A stretch of 64,000 nt of DNA from Blastomussa wellsi (lineage: Eukaryota > Cnidaria > Anthozoa > Scleractinia > Plerogyridae): the NCBI GenBank assembly GCA_947652115.1, contig OX393568.1, forward strand, positions 2,861,460 through 2,925,459, given 5' to 3'. Positions within the stretch are counted from its first letter, which is position 1; each line of letters starts with the position of its first letter. The translations under genes and the position numbers were made by a program. Shown piece after piece: positions 37,920 through 49,800 of this stretch. The notes under the pieces are model-generated. The model was not told the DNA's origin and searched no databases. It saw nothing but the letters and a program-made list of their open reading frames with translations.

Positions 37920-40900
37920 TTATTATTCAACAAATTGTCAATGAAGAGCATTTTACAGCTACAGAGAAGTTGCCGTTATGCGGCGCCTTGCTAGACTTCT
38001 ACCGAATTATCGTTATTTGACGTATACCGCAGAATATCTGTCAGCTGCAGTTGACGGATATTGAGAGCATAATGACCATATATGAATATATGAATATATA
38101 CTTTTTACTGAGATTATTACTTTTTTTCAGCAATTTTCCGACTTGAATTGCGAATTCGGAGTAAAACTAGTCAAATTTATTATTATTGAAGTAAGCTGAC
38201 CAAACTATTGTTCTGATAAAATCTTAATTTTTTTCTTCAACAAATTCCTTTTGCATTAGTACCTGCAAAATAACTGAAGTATCTACTTGTTCTAAGCTGA
38301 CAACTCTTGGTTGCTCGTCTCATTTTCTGTGTAGGAATGTTCTCATATGTATTTGGAAGTTATTTAAGCCCAGCTTCAGCTTTTATTGCAATATGTTTAT
38401 GAATATTAATATAGAAAAGGGAAGTGTGAGAATGAAATTGTAAATTGTCTGTTACTCGTCTAAACTTTACAGACAGACGGCTACTCTCTGGGGTGATGTA
38501 ATCAAGAGCAATGGCGACACTTCAACTGACTTATTAATAACTAGCTAGTATCCCACGATTTTTGCACTAGATCTAGGAAAACGGTTTAACAGGGTAATTT
38601 AGTATTTCTAGTCGTAAACTGTCGAATAATAAATCTCATATTTGGCATTGTAGTATCGCTTACATTCTTAGTCATCGTTTGTGTTTGACTTTTTCTTCAG
38701 GTTCGCCAAAGTGTAGATTTTAATACCATTCTTCTTCTAAAGCTACAAGTGCAAATAGTTCACCCACATTGGTTGTTTTATAATCGAAGAATTTAAAATT
38801 AAGCAGAATTTTCTATCAAAGTGGCATATAATACCATCATTTTGCGTCTTTGAACGCGTTTTCTCTGCGATTTTTACAACATTATTAGTTAAACGAGAAG
38901 GCAAAGTATACTCACCGTTTTGCTCGCTGTTGCTTCCACCGGCCAAAACTTGAGGCAACTTGAATGTGTCAGCTAGAATGCTTTAGTTTTCTTCCTTGCC
39001 GTTTTCCTTCATAAGTCGATAGTAAGACTTAGCTTAATGACCCGAGGCCAAGTTTGCTAGCTTGCTAAGTGTTTTTAAAATTCTTGATCCCTTGTTTTGA
39101 TCGTTTGTTCCTCCCCTCTTCAACACATGTTAATGACCGCCTTAGAAATGACCCGTTTAAAATATGAAATGATCTGTAATAACACTGTTAATGAATATCA
39201 ATGACTAACGACACCGGAAATGTTTCCAGACGCAAGTCAGCTATGTTGCTGACCAGTTTTACTTGGATTTGCATGTATTTTTTGATATATCAAAAGGATA
39301 ATAAAAAACAGCATAACTTGACCCCATGTTAAGTATTAATTAAGGATATATGAGACATTTGACGGCTAATATTGGTTTGCTAATTAGACGGTTGACGGTA
39401 AAAATATTGCGTTTTTGACGGTTAATTTTTTGGCCATTTGATGGTTGACGCTGAACCCATTGAGACTAGACCCTCATTTACCGTTACCAGACTCTTGTAA
39501 TTGATAATCAGCGCGACAGTTTCTTTAGAAATTTTAACCCTCGGACGTACAATTAGCAAACTCACATCTCCCCAAGAGGAGTTTATGGCACAGTAGAATA
39601 AATTTACATTACTCTACAAGATGACGTAAACTTTGAAGTTGTTGACGTCATATGGCTGCATTTGATCCGCCATCTTGGATTACACTATTTTCTTAAAAAG
39701 CCGGAAAATAATGGAAATTAATACAGAATCAAGTCAAAATGCTTACAAAATGTAAAAATACATAACTTTGCCAATTTTGCTGAATAAAACTGGGAAAATA
39801 AAGAATTATGTCAGAAAAGTCAATGTTTTAATAGTCATTTTACGACTCTGCACTTAAATCGAACCCCTTGGGGGTTGCCGGCATATCCAGAAATATTTTC
39901 AAATGCGTGAAATGTTGTTTAAAATCGATTAAGGAGCGTTTAAAGTGTTTTTAAGAGTCTTAACTTGAAGTGAGACTAAAAGTTGTCCTGACTAAAATTT
40001 GTGCTAAATAAGCTTAATTATTTTAAAATTACTTATCGTCGTTTTAAGAAACGTTTTAAGAAAACTGCTGTTTTAGGCAAGCTAACTGGAACGGATAAGA
40101 AACCAGTGTTTGTCGGATGCAAGGACACCTCACTAACACGAACATGTGGAGATGTTTCCTGGAACTTCAGTCTTTTATGTAACTGAGAGGAATCATTATG
40201 ATTCTGTCTTACTCACATGAAATCTGCAGCGGTCGGAAAATGAACACAGATATATGCGCGGGCCATGCGAGACCACTCTTTTCAAGCCCCTTGTCGAAGA
40301 CCATCAAGCTCACACAATAAAAGCCAGTGATAAGGTGGTCCATATCTTTTTGAGGCAATTTATGTGTTGCCTCGGTAGACAAGTGGAACAATTTGTCGGT
40401 AATCAGTGTAAGGTGATCGATCATAAATGAAAATTATTAACTTTGAGAAAACGAAAATCTAAAGTTTCGAACGTTGTGCAACTAAAACCAGGCAAATTCA
40501 AGGGAGCCAGTTTTCGCTACAAAGAAAGCCCAACGCTCTACGACTGCAGCGTTTAAAATTTGCTACGTGGCAAACTTTTCTGGATTAAACCGCAATAACA
40601 TCTCGCACTTTATTATCATTCAAAAATTGATAGCCTTTGACTTTCATAATATTTTATCCTTTTCTGTGGCATATCAATTTTGGTGACCCTATTATTACGT
40701 ATAAATTTCAGATGAGAGTAATCCGGAATGAAGGCACCAATTATCAAACGGCCAAGTGCTTTAGACTGTATTTAAACAGATTGTCAGATTGTTTTTAAAG
40801 AACTGCGTGATATTTCACGATGCTCACGAAAATATTAATATTTGATTTCCATATTGAAATAGGCCAAAACAAATAAAAACAATGTGGCAAAAACAAACAA

Positions 40901-43060
40901 AGGCAATCATTTTTGCTTCCTAAGTACGCGGTGCCCCTAATTTTGCCTTTTCTCGAGAGTCACAATATCACTCATTATGCGTTATAGTTATTGACCTTTA
41001 TTGGACAGTTTGTCTGTTTACTCAGCCTATTTTCAGCTGCTGGCACCAAAACATTGTACACAATAAAATGTTCCTTTGACGTGTATGTCCCGAGGCAAAT
41101 AATGGCAATTTGTTGTTATCTCACTGCTAAGTTCTTACTTCTTTTAGTAACTGCAAATTCAGGCAGTTTAAAATACGGTAATCGGTTGCTCTGTACTATT
41201 CTTACATCCTCTAAAAGTGACTTTTTCAACTTTACTGAACGGAAGTCAACCTTAAGTCGGTATCATAAAACTATATTAATTGAAAACGTAATAAGAATTG
41301 GATTTGCAGTGTTCACCAATTAGTGCAACACCGGCACCTTAATAAGGTCCGCTTATTCCAAGTTGACCTCATTTCAACTATAATGGTTGAAATAACTGCG
41401 CGCGAAACTGACGCCAGGCAAGTCCATTTACGTAATTTTGTTCAGAAATGCTTAAAATGTCTTCCCGCTAGACCAATCAAAAGTTAGAACACAGAAACCA
41501 GCAATTTTATATATAGCAAAACCTTGTGGGGAGAGGAAAATTGTTTTTTGAACGTGACCCTTCGAGGGAGTAAAGGATTTTATTCATGCCTTGATTAAAA
41601 TCTGCCGTAGAAATTGCGAAATAGTGCGTTGGCTAAGAACGTAAGCGAAACTCCCACAACGCCCCTATTGTCATGCGCATTAGGATTTAAGTTGTATTAA
41701 GCGGAAGACTTTGACTCTTCCTACCAACATGTCTAGAATGCGAGCATGAACATTTCTTGTGATTCGTTCGAGGGCTTTGACAGTATATTTGGTCATTGAT
41801 CGAATTGTAACTCCAACAAGGTTACAAATGGAAAAGAGTATAGACAGGTGAATTGAATCATTTTATTATTTTATATTTCGCACAGTTTTATTAATTTATT
41901 ACAGTTTTATTGCTACTTTGCTTGAAAAGACGGCTGCCGCTCTTTGTACTTCCAGGAGACCAAACTTCAGCATATATATATATAGAGAGAGAGACGACCA
42001 GTTCTGATGTTCAGTAAAGTACTGTATGTCTTGAGTAACGCCAATAATTTGACGAAATAGAGAAGCGTGTAATTTAACCTTTCGAAAATCATATATTACA
42101 ATCTTAATCTTTTATCTTCTTCTAGTATATCACCAACCAATAGGCAAACAAAAACGCGACCGTGCGTTTTCAACATGCTCCTCTGTCAAACAGCCAAAAA
42201 ATTGCAACTGGGGTGCCAAATGTATATTATTCTAGAAGTTCTCTTGTCCGTAAAATGCAAATTTGAGTAAACTAATGGAGTCAGGCCTAACAAAGCATTG
42301 TAAACAGTGTTCTAAAAACATTTAGCTTTGTCTTTTTTTTTTAAGTTAGGGACAAATGTACACTCTCTTGCTTACCATAGGATTGGTGGTAGAATTGCCG
42401 AGTGGAATACTTCAAGATTTGTGGGCTTCTAGCATTTATACGTTACATTATTTGCTGCCATCTTTATAAACAACCACGAACTGTACATGTAATGCACAGT
42501 TGCTTTCAAATCAATTAAAGCAAAATAGTGTAATTTAAATGCATGTTATTTTTAGTGTTGATAAATCTCCGAGCCAACACTGTACTTTTCGACAAAAATG
42601 TCAGATGAGTCAAAACAAGGTTTTGAAGAAGGCGTCTTTTAAAGAACTTCCTTTGGTAAACAATGACGCCAGGTATGTTTTGCACGAAAATAAATATCTA
42701 CATCATGGTCGCGATTCATCAAACAAAACCTTCATGAACTGGAACATTCATTATCACATAAGATAATTTGTTAAGAAGTTTTCCCAATGGAAAGTTTCAG
42801 ATCAAATCATGGTCAAACAGAGAAACGTGGGGGTGAGTTGCATGTCGTTAGCCGCTTTTCATATTGCCCACCATTTATAGTTTGTTTCTAATAGTCATAC
42901 CTAGGTTCCTGTAATTTTGGCTAGTACAAAACTGTCATATTTGATTGTTAATTAATTTCCTGTTATCTATTGGTCCCGAGTTACTGAAAGTTCCGTTTGG
43001 AATATTTTTCCAATGCCATCTTGCAAAGCAACTTAAATAACAAATTCGGATGCATTCTCG
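37920..43060. other. Intergenic, no gene seen
   Basis: About 5.1 kb, AT-rich, with a short TA/GA microsatellite at about 41972-41993. The longest open frame (110 codons, 40991-41323, plus strand) has no recognisable domain. Confidence 0.4.
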
Positions 43061-43065
43061 TCCCC

Positions 43066-43136
43066 ATAGCTCTTTTCGTTTCCCTTAGCTGACCGGGCCT
43101 TGGCAAGAGAAACGAAGGGCTCTGGGAACATAAAAT
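43066..43136. repeat. Short foldback with AGAAACGAAGGGCT end
   Basis: AGCTCTTTTCGTTTCCCTTAG is mirrored by CAAGAGAAACGAAGGGCT. A closely similar sequence occurs at 60903-60964 and a longer relative at 55823-56045. Confidence 0.65.
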
Positions 43137-44701
43137 TTTCAAAAAAATAATTCGTGATAACGGCAACAAGACTCCCGTCAAATCAATGTTTTTTGTCATA
43201 AGTACAATAGTACCCAGAACTCGTGCACTTTACAAACTGGCTCTACTCTACCAGTTGGCGTTTGAACATGTATCACATGGTATGTTTGGTTGTTTCACGT
43301 GATCAGTGGTTTTTGTATGACGTGAGTTAGAGAAGATATCAGTGACGTCACCCATTGTTATTGTGCCAACCAGCAAACTATTGGCTGATGAAAGAAAGAA
43401 CTCTTGTTGTCAACTTAAATAACAAAAACATCGTTTGTAAACAAATATCTTCGGTCCTTATTCACTCAGTAAAGCTGGCCAATATTAGAGGATAGACTAA
43501 ATATTAGCAGACAGACTAAAGTTTAGCCAAATAAGTATTATCAGTCGAAATTAAAAAAAGTTTGAAAGTTCACAAGACGTTCTGATTATTTACGCGAAGA
43601 GAAAACTATGCAAATTTGTCCATCGGTTGAAGGAAGGCTTGACTGGCTTTCGTCAGTTATGCTACGTCATTTCGAATCCTGTGTTAAACTGTTGGGTGTC
43701 CCCACGCGGTCTCCTGAGAAGAGTAGTACATTTCTTTCTATCCTCAACAAAACAACAATTTAAATAGGCCCAACCCATATTAAAACTCTCACACGCCAAC
43801 TCTCGCCCCAGGCTTTTGCGATATACGCTACCTTCATTTGGGAATCGACAATTGACTGTTGATGCGTAGGCGCATGTTTTTGCAGCTTGTTCAAAATCGT
43901 TTTTTATAAAGCGACAATGTGATGGTTGTTCTTTATTACTATATTTATAGCTTAGACTAAAATAATTCAATTTAATGGGGCGCTACCTGTGGGCGAAATG
44001 ATATCAACAAAGGAAATGTTTTGAGGTAAATGTAACTAAATATGGAACTACATGTGCTAAATACAGAAATTCAGTCTTCATGAAATAAAACTTAACTTTG
44101 TACAGTCTAAGTATTGAAAGCGAGTTTCCTGTTGCGTTCTCAAGCAATTTCAGCTGTAAAATATTATGGTTAGCCTCTTCAAACCTAGCCTGTAAAATCG
44201 GTTGTAAAACAAGAGTCTTATTGCTCGCCGCTGTTTTATTTCAGCTGCAATCTGCATTCCAGCAAAAGTTGCAATCCTTTTTTTAAGTTTAATAGATATT
44301 TGACAAATTTTGTGACAACATGCAAACTGTCACGAGCATAGCTTAAAGGAGTTACGTCACGATATTTTCAGTCATTTTCTCGATGAACCAGATTCCCCTT
44401 AAAATTAAGGAACCCAAAAATAACAATTTACTAAGGACAAAAAACACCAAAGACGTTATACTAAACCAAAAAGGAACAAGACTGGTTCAGAATGGAGGAT
44501 ATTGAGGCGGATTGCAATTGACGAATTTGAATTTAGGCTAAATTTTTCAAAATGTACAAACTACGACGAAACACCTTTAAATATATATGTTCATTTTTAT
44601 GTCCATTTCGATCCTCCTCGTCTTTAGTCGTCATCACTTCCTACCGGCTTCCTGTCATTTGTCGAGGACTGTTATACAAAATTAAACCATTAAATAGTGT
44701 C
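43137..44701. other. Intergenic, no feature recognised
   Basis: AT-rich. A 102-codon minus-strand open frame (43662-43970) has no identifiable domain or neighbouring exons. Confidence 0.35.
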
Positions 44702-45040
44702 GGCTCCTATGATCTCGGTGTAGCTGTGGACTTGAAACGAAGTTATTGTAAACTGAATAGCACGTGTACCTCCGTACTGCTCGAAAAGTGGCGAGCAAGC
44801 GAACCAGAGAAGGGCGTGTAGCGTATCGATATCAACTGCAAACATAAAAACAATTATTGTCGTAAAAGTGGCTCCTATGATCTCGGTGTAGCTGTGGACT
44901 TGAAACGAAGTTATTGTAAACTGAATAGCTCGTGTACTTCCGTACTGCTCGAAAAGTGGCGAGCAAAGCGAACCAGAGAAGGGCGTGTGGCGTATCGATA
45001 TCAACTGCAAACATAAAAACAATTATTGTCGTAAAAGTGG
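44702..45040. repeat. 168-bp tandem duplication (two copies)
   Basis: 44702-44869 is repeated at 44870-45037 with only a few differences (for example GCACGTGTACC versus GCTCGTGTACT). Each copy runs from GGCTCCTATGATCTCGG to ATTGTCGTAAAAGT. The overlapping minus-strand open frames are duplicated too, but the translation is unremarkable. Confidence 0.92.
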
Positions 45041-46699
45041 ACATCATGTGGAATTGTTGTGAAATAAAAAAACATTTATACATTTATTTTAAAGATAAAG
45101 CGGAACAGTAATCATATTCGGTATGCGACTTTGCTTTATCGTTTAGAAATGCTTTCGCAACCATTTTTTTACATGTAAAGTGAAATGATTAAGATTTCTT
45201 CCGTTTCTCGGCGCCATTTTGGACATTAATTACGCGAAGACAAATTTTCAAGGATCAACAAAGCCTGTCATGAAATTTGATCCAAAAATCATAAAAACCT
45301 TAAAAGCAAAATTAAAGTTTACTCAAATGACCTTCTTGTAATCTTGAAGAGCTGTATGAGGAATTCAACAGTAATTCACCTGTCAGAAATAGCAATAATA
45401 TTTTGACAACTCCTAGTGGAGGGCTTTATACTTTTTTGTAGAGAAAAGTGTCGCAGTTCAGTTTGAAAACCAATTATTGCACCCAAACGTTTAGTTCTTG
45501 AAAATCAGTCTTGCTCAAATGGGCTCAAACTGAGAAAGGTAATTAAGGAAGGTTCTCTCCAACATATTAGTGAAAGATTTATTCAACTGCGCCTAGCCAA
45601 AGATTACCTGTTTGCATCTCTTTCATTCTGATTGGCTTTCACGGTGAAGTGACATACTTTTGCTACGATAGCAATAACTTCGCGCCAGTATAAAGGATAA
45701 GCATGTTAATGTACATCATTACGTTCGCCCTAATTCAAAGACTTGAAAGCAGCCTTTGTTCTCGAGAGAGAACAAACAGAATGTCGCTTTTCTCATGAAT
45801 ACTGTATTTAGATTTTCATTGTGAGGAATTTAGTCCTCGCCATCAGTAACTTCGTTCTTTTTCGGAGAAGCCAACCTCATTTTTACAAAAGGAATTTGTA
45901 AAAATCGATGAAAGTCCTTTTTCTTATTCTACGTCGGCCTTAGGGAAATTTCACTGGTCAATCAACGAATCTCTAGCAATCTTACTTTGAACAAAACCGA
46001 ATACTTTGTTTTGGCATCAATTAGATATCTATGGACAAAGAAAATCAAAGCTATATTTATTTTTAAAATCAAAATTAATCATTTTATTGTCAAATAGGAA
46101 AGATATCTTCTGCACTCCCTTCGACTTTTTCATATTTAAATGCATGCATTTCTTTTCTCTTCGAAAGACGAAAACGCTCATCCATTTAAGTCAGGTTGCG
46201 CAAAGTAATTATTTATTTTTCAAGAAAAGGAACATTTTGGAAAAGTGCAAGAGCATTTTGCTACTATTTTTTATGACAGGAAGTATCACTACGTACGAAC
46301 ACACGGCCGGTAACCATGCATGTTAAATATGCCAATATTAAACTCGAGTAAAACCGCTTTTCGCAATGCCTGGCTGTCTACTCTAAACTGAATGCAAAGC
46401 ATAGTCAAGAGTCATGCAGGCAGGACATTCTTTGGTGAGATTTTCCTTGGTTTTCAAAGACCTGGATAATTTGTGGTATAACATCGTTGACATGTTTGGA
46501 TTCCTCATCGACGACATCTAGAATATAATTCCAAGCGCATTTAATATATATCATTCTAGACATCTGACGTCAGAGTAATACATCAAATATTATTCATGTG
46601 TCTCATTTCAGATACGTATTTCTCACCTTTCAAGCGCGCGTTATGACCCGCAATCAAAGAAAACGGCTTTGAACTTCTCTTTGCTTTTTCCTTTTGTAG
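45041..46699. other. Upstream region of gene B
   Basis: AT-rich, no coding exon recognised. A pyrimidine tract ending CTTTTGTAG (46691-46699) forms a good splice acceptor 28 bp before the gene B start codon, so the promoter and a 5' UTR exon may lie in or beyond this stretch. Confidence 0.35.
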
Positions 46700-46727
46700 T
46701 TCGCCATCGTTAAGTAGTGCGTTGAAG

Positions 46728-46809
46728 ATGTCCTTGTTTATGTTATGTCTTCTTGGCACCTGTACTCTCACAGTTAGCTTCGCCTCCGCTGAGATGGAAA
46801 ACTCGCAAG
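46728..46809 (+). CDS. Gene B exon 1 (signal peptide)
   Basis: Encodes [20 protein letters not shown] and seven more residues, a convincing signal peptide with likely cleavage near ASA-E. Donor CAAG|GTATGA, phase 1. The start is the first Met after the upstream acceptor-like CTTTTGTAG at 46699; Met5 is a weaker alternative. Confidence 0.82.
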
Positions 46810-49800
46810 GTATGAGACTTAGCTTATTGACAACACCGATCTTCGATCGGTAAAATTGTTTATTTGTAGGGATTTTTGGCCGTGTTTATTTTTTAGCACA
46901 AAGGTTGGTTTGAAATTATTTTGGCGAATTTTATCTTGAGATTCGTCTTACTTAAAATGGTTTACGTCCATTAAATACGATAAGGAAAATTACACTTTGA
47001 ATTTCATCCCACATTAGAAAGTTCTTCTTGTACCTGCATAAAAATTTTGCTTGTTCAGTTATTTATCAGCACGTTTATTCATACATGGCGGTTTCTCTAA
47101 GAACTTCGCGACGCGATTTTAATTTCATTAGCTATATTCTGGTTTTCTGACGAAAAATAATTGAATTTCGCAATGTAATCTTTCAGCGTTGCCTCAAGCA
47201 GGAATTGAGCCTTTCATTTCAATCTAACTGATGCTTTGACCCCCCAGTATACAAACATCTTACAGGTTTAAAACATGCGCACTGTAAGACTGAAGTATAT
47301 AATTACCGAATCTGCGTTTTTCTTAAATTTTTAATTATACGAAAACATTTTATAGTTGCTAAGATTGCAATATATCGAGTAGAATGTTATTAAAAGATTT
47401 TCCAAGTAAGTGAAAAGGTATAAATAGAGTCGATAGAATATTTAAATACGCGGTTTTTATTTTAAGAGGGTAAGAATTTATTTAATGCAAAAATGCCACC
47501 ACCAAAAATCCCAATGGCGCTGGAAATAACTACTTTTTGTTGCTTTGTTTTGTGAGCCTATTCTTTTTAATGCCTGACCACCGCCGAGGTTTAAAACATA
47601 AAACGGTGAGGCGCATCTATGCGAATAAAACAAGAAATCTTGACAAATAAATAACTTGCCTTTTATGTTCCAAATTTATTCCATTTAAATTGAAACTATA
47701 CATCATTTTTTAGAGTAAACGAACGGTTGAAGAGACCATGTTTAAATACACCCCTGTCATGTTGAAAAGCATGGTCTGTGCATAAATCAAGTGTTATCGC
47801 GAGATATTACTGATATTTTGCAAAATGAAATAAATCCCGTATTGACTTCTCCCTTGGAGGTCTATGAACATAACCAATTTGCATGAGTAGAAGAAAGGAA
47901 AATTAAGTCTATTTCACGTCTTAATTCTGGTTGGCTGTCTTGAAGTCTTTCAATCTTGATTTTGTTGTCTAGTTTAGTTACCTTTAGTGGTTTTTGAAAC
48001 GCATAACAGCAAGAAAATTGTTTAAAATTTTCCTCAAGATTCTACCTTAGGTATTCTAAATATGCCGCTCTGTTCAAAAGTCGAAGCTGTATCTGTCACT
48101 GTTACATAACGACTTGTGCTTGTAAATTGAATTTACACTTTCAAATGATAGCCTTCAGAATTTCAGCAAATTTGACTTATCGCTTTCATAAATGATAGAG
48201 GGGAAATGTAAGAGAACCCTCGCTAGCTAGTATTTAATTGCATCGTGCGTAAGTACCAGGTCTGTCGCTTAGTGACTAGGGTCATATCACTTTCTGTCGC
48301 AGGCTTTGAGTTAAAAGATTTAAATTGGTTCTTGTTGGATGTTTTTCAGTAACAGTCGCTCGTTTCATTTGCAAGGCAATGCCAAACAAAGCATTTAACA
48401 ATCTTCCAATGAGAAAGCCGTTTTAATAGTAACATTAACAAATTTACTTTCGAGTTTCATGCGATAGGCAGCAGGTGATTTATTCGAAGTGTACAGAACA
48501 ATAAACGAAACGTTTGTTTCATTTTTGCACATACTAGTGCATAAAAACCAAACGTTATATATGTTGTGCGGCAAATATATAACTTTACCAAGGATAAGTC
48601 TTCTAGTAATATTCAAAGCAAGGAAAGGTCTGTCAACTTTAATATTCTTTTCGTATTTACCGACACGTCATCTCCGCCTGAAATCAGTATTTTGTTGACG
48701 CGAGAGCTTTTTTGTCAATTTTGAACCCTTATCTGATACAAAAGGGTTAGCTTCGTGTTGTTTTTAAGAATTAACTGGAAAATAATTAGTCCGTCATATA
48801 GTTTCTTTCTGAAATTTCTAGAAGGTACTTATGGCAAATTTGTATTACAGTTTGTAACATAATTAAATCCAATGGTTTTTAATACCACGATAGTTCTAAC
48901 GTCTATTAAATGCAGCACCATGCATAAAGTGAACCTACTGTGATTCGAATTTGAAAAGGTCGACGTGTTTACTTTTTAAAATGATAGCTTCAGAATAGTA
49001 GAATTTAAGATAGCACAAGTCGGGACGGGTATACATGTAATATTGCTTTGCTGTTTTATTAAGCCTTACTGACTGACGAAGCTTAATATATACAAGCACA
49101 CCGTGCATACGAATACAGAATGTTGTTAATTTAATTTGCGACCAATATAAACAGCTTTATTGAAAACACTATTGTTTTTTACTAGTAAAAAAAAACATGG
49201 TGTGGTATTTCCCAGTGGAAAACAGCAATGAAATCGTTTTCTAGAATAGCCAGCAAAGTCAATATGTTTGCTTTGTTCTTTCAAATGGAAGACAACGTCT
49301 CCCAATATTCTTCCTGTCGAGGAAATCCTATTAAATTTAACAGACCTTTGAAAAAGCCGGCCGTATGGTTTTGAATAATTTTAAAATCCCAAGGTTAACT
49401 ACGGAAATAATTTTTTTAGTGTTTGGACAGGGCAAACATGTCAGAAAAATTACACTCTCGTGTTTTAAGTTACTTCCACTCCTTTCAATCCTTTCTGACA
49501 ATGTAATGTGTCATATCTATATCAAAGCGTATCATGAATATTGATCTAAAAACATATAATTATATTATGTTGCTGCTTATATAAACTACCAAGAAAGCGT
49601 GACGCGTTTCGCGAGAAACTGTTTAGATTAAAAGATTAACAGGAATACTTGTTAAGTTCTATACAATAAAATATTAGCGTGTAAATAAAATGAGTTTACA
49701 CAACAAAATAGATGGTTCTACATACACGTTTTTGGGAAAAGAGCCACTCTTCTGTTCATACTTCAGTTCGATCAAGATACATTTTGGTGCGGCGAAATCG

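Noticed and set aside
40991..41323. 110-codon plus-strand open frame
   Set aside because: No domain, signal or splice context; its length is within chance for 38 kb of intergenic sequence.
43662..43970. 102-codon minus-strand open frame
   Set aside because: No recognisable family and no supporting neighbouring exons.
46565..46572. CRE-like TGACGTCA ~155 bp upstream of the gene B start
   Set aside because: An 8-mer alone is weak; closely similar GACGTCA motifs occur inside foldback elements in this window, and a 5' UTR intron may place the promoter elsewhere.
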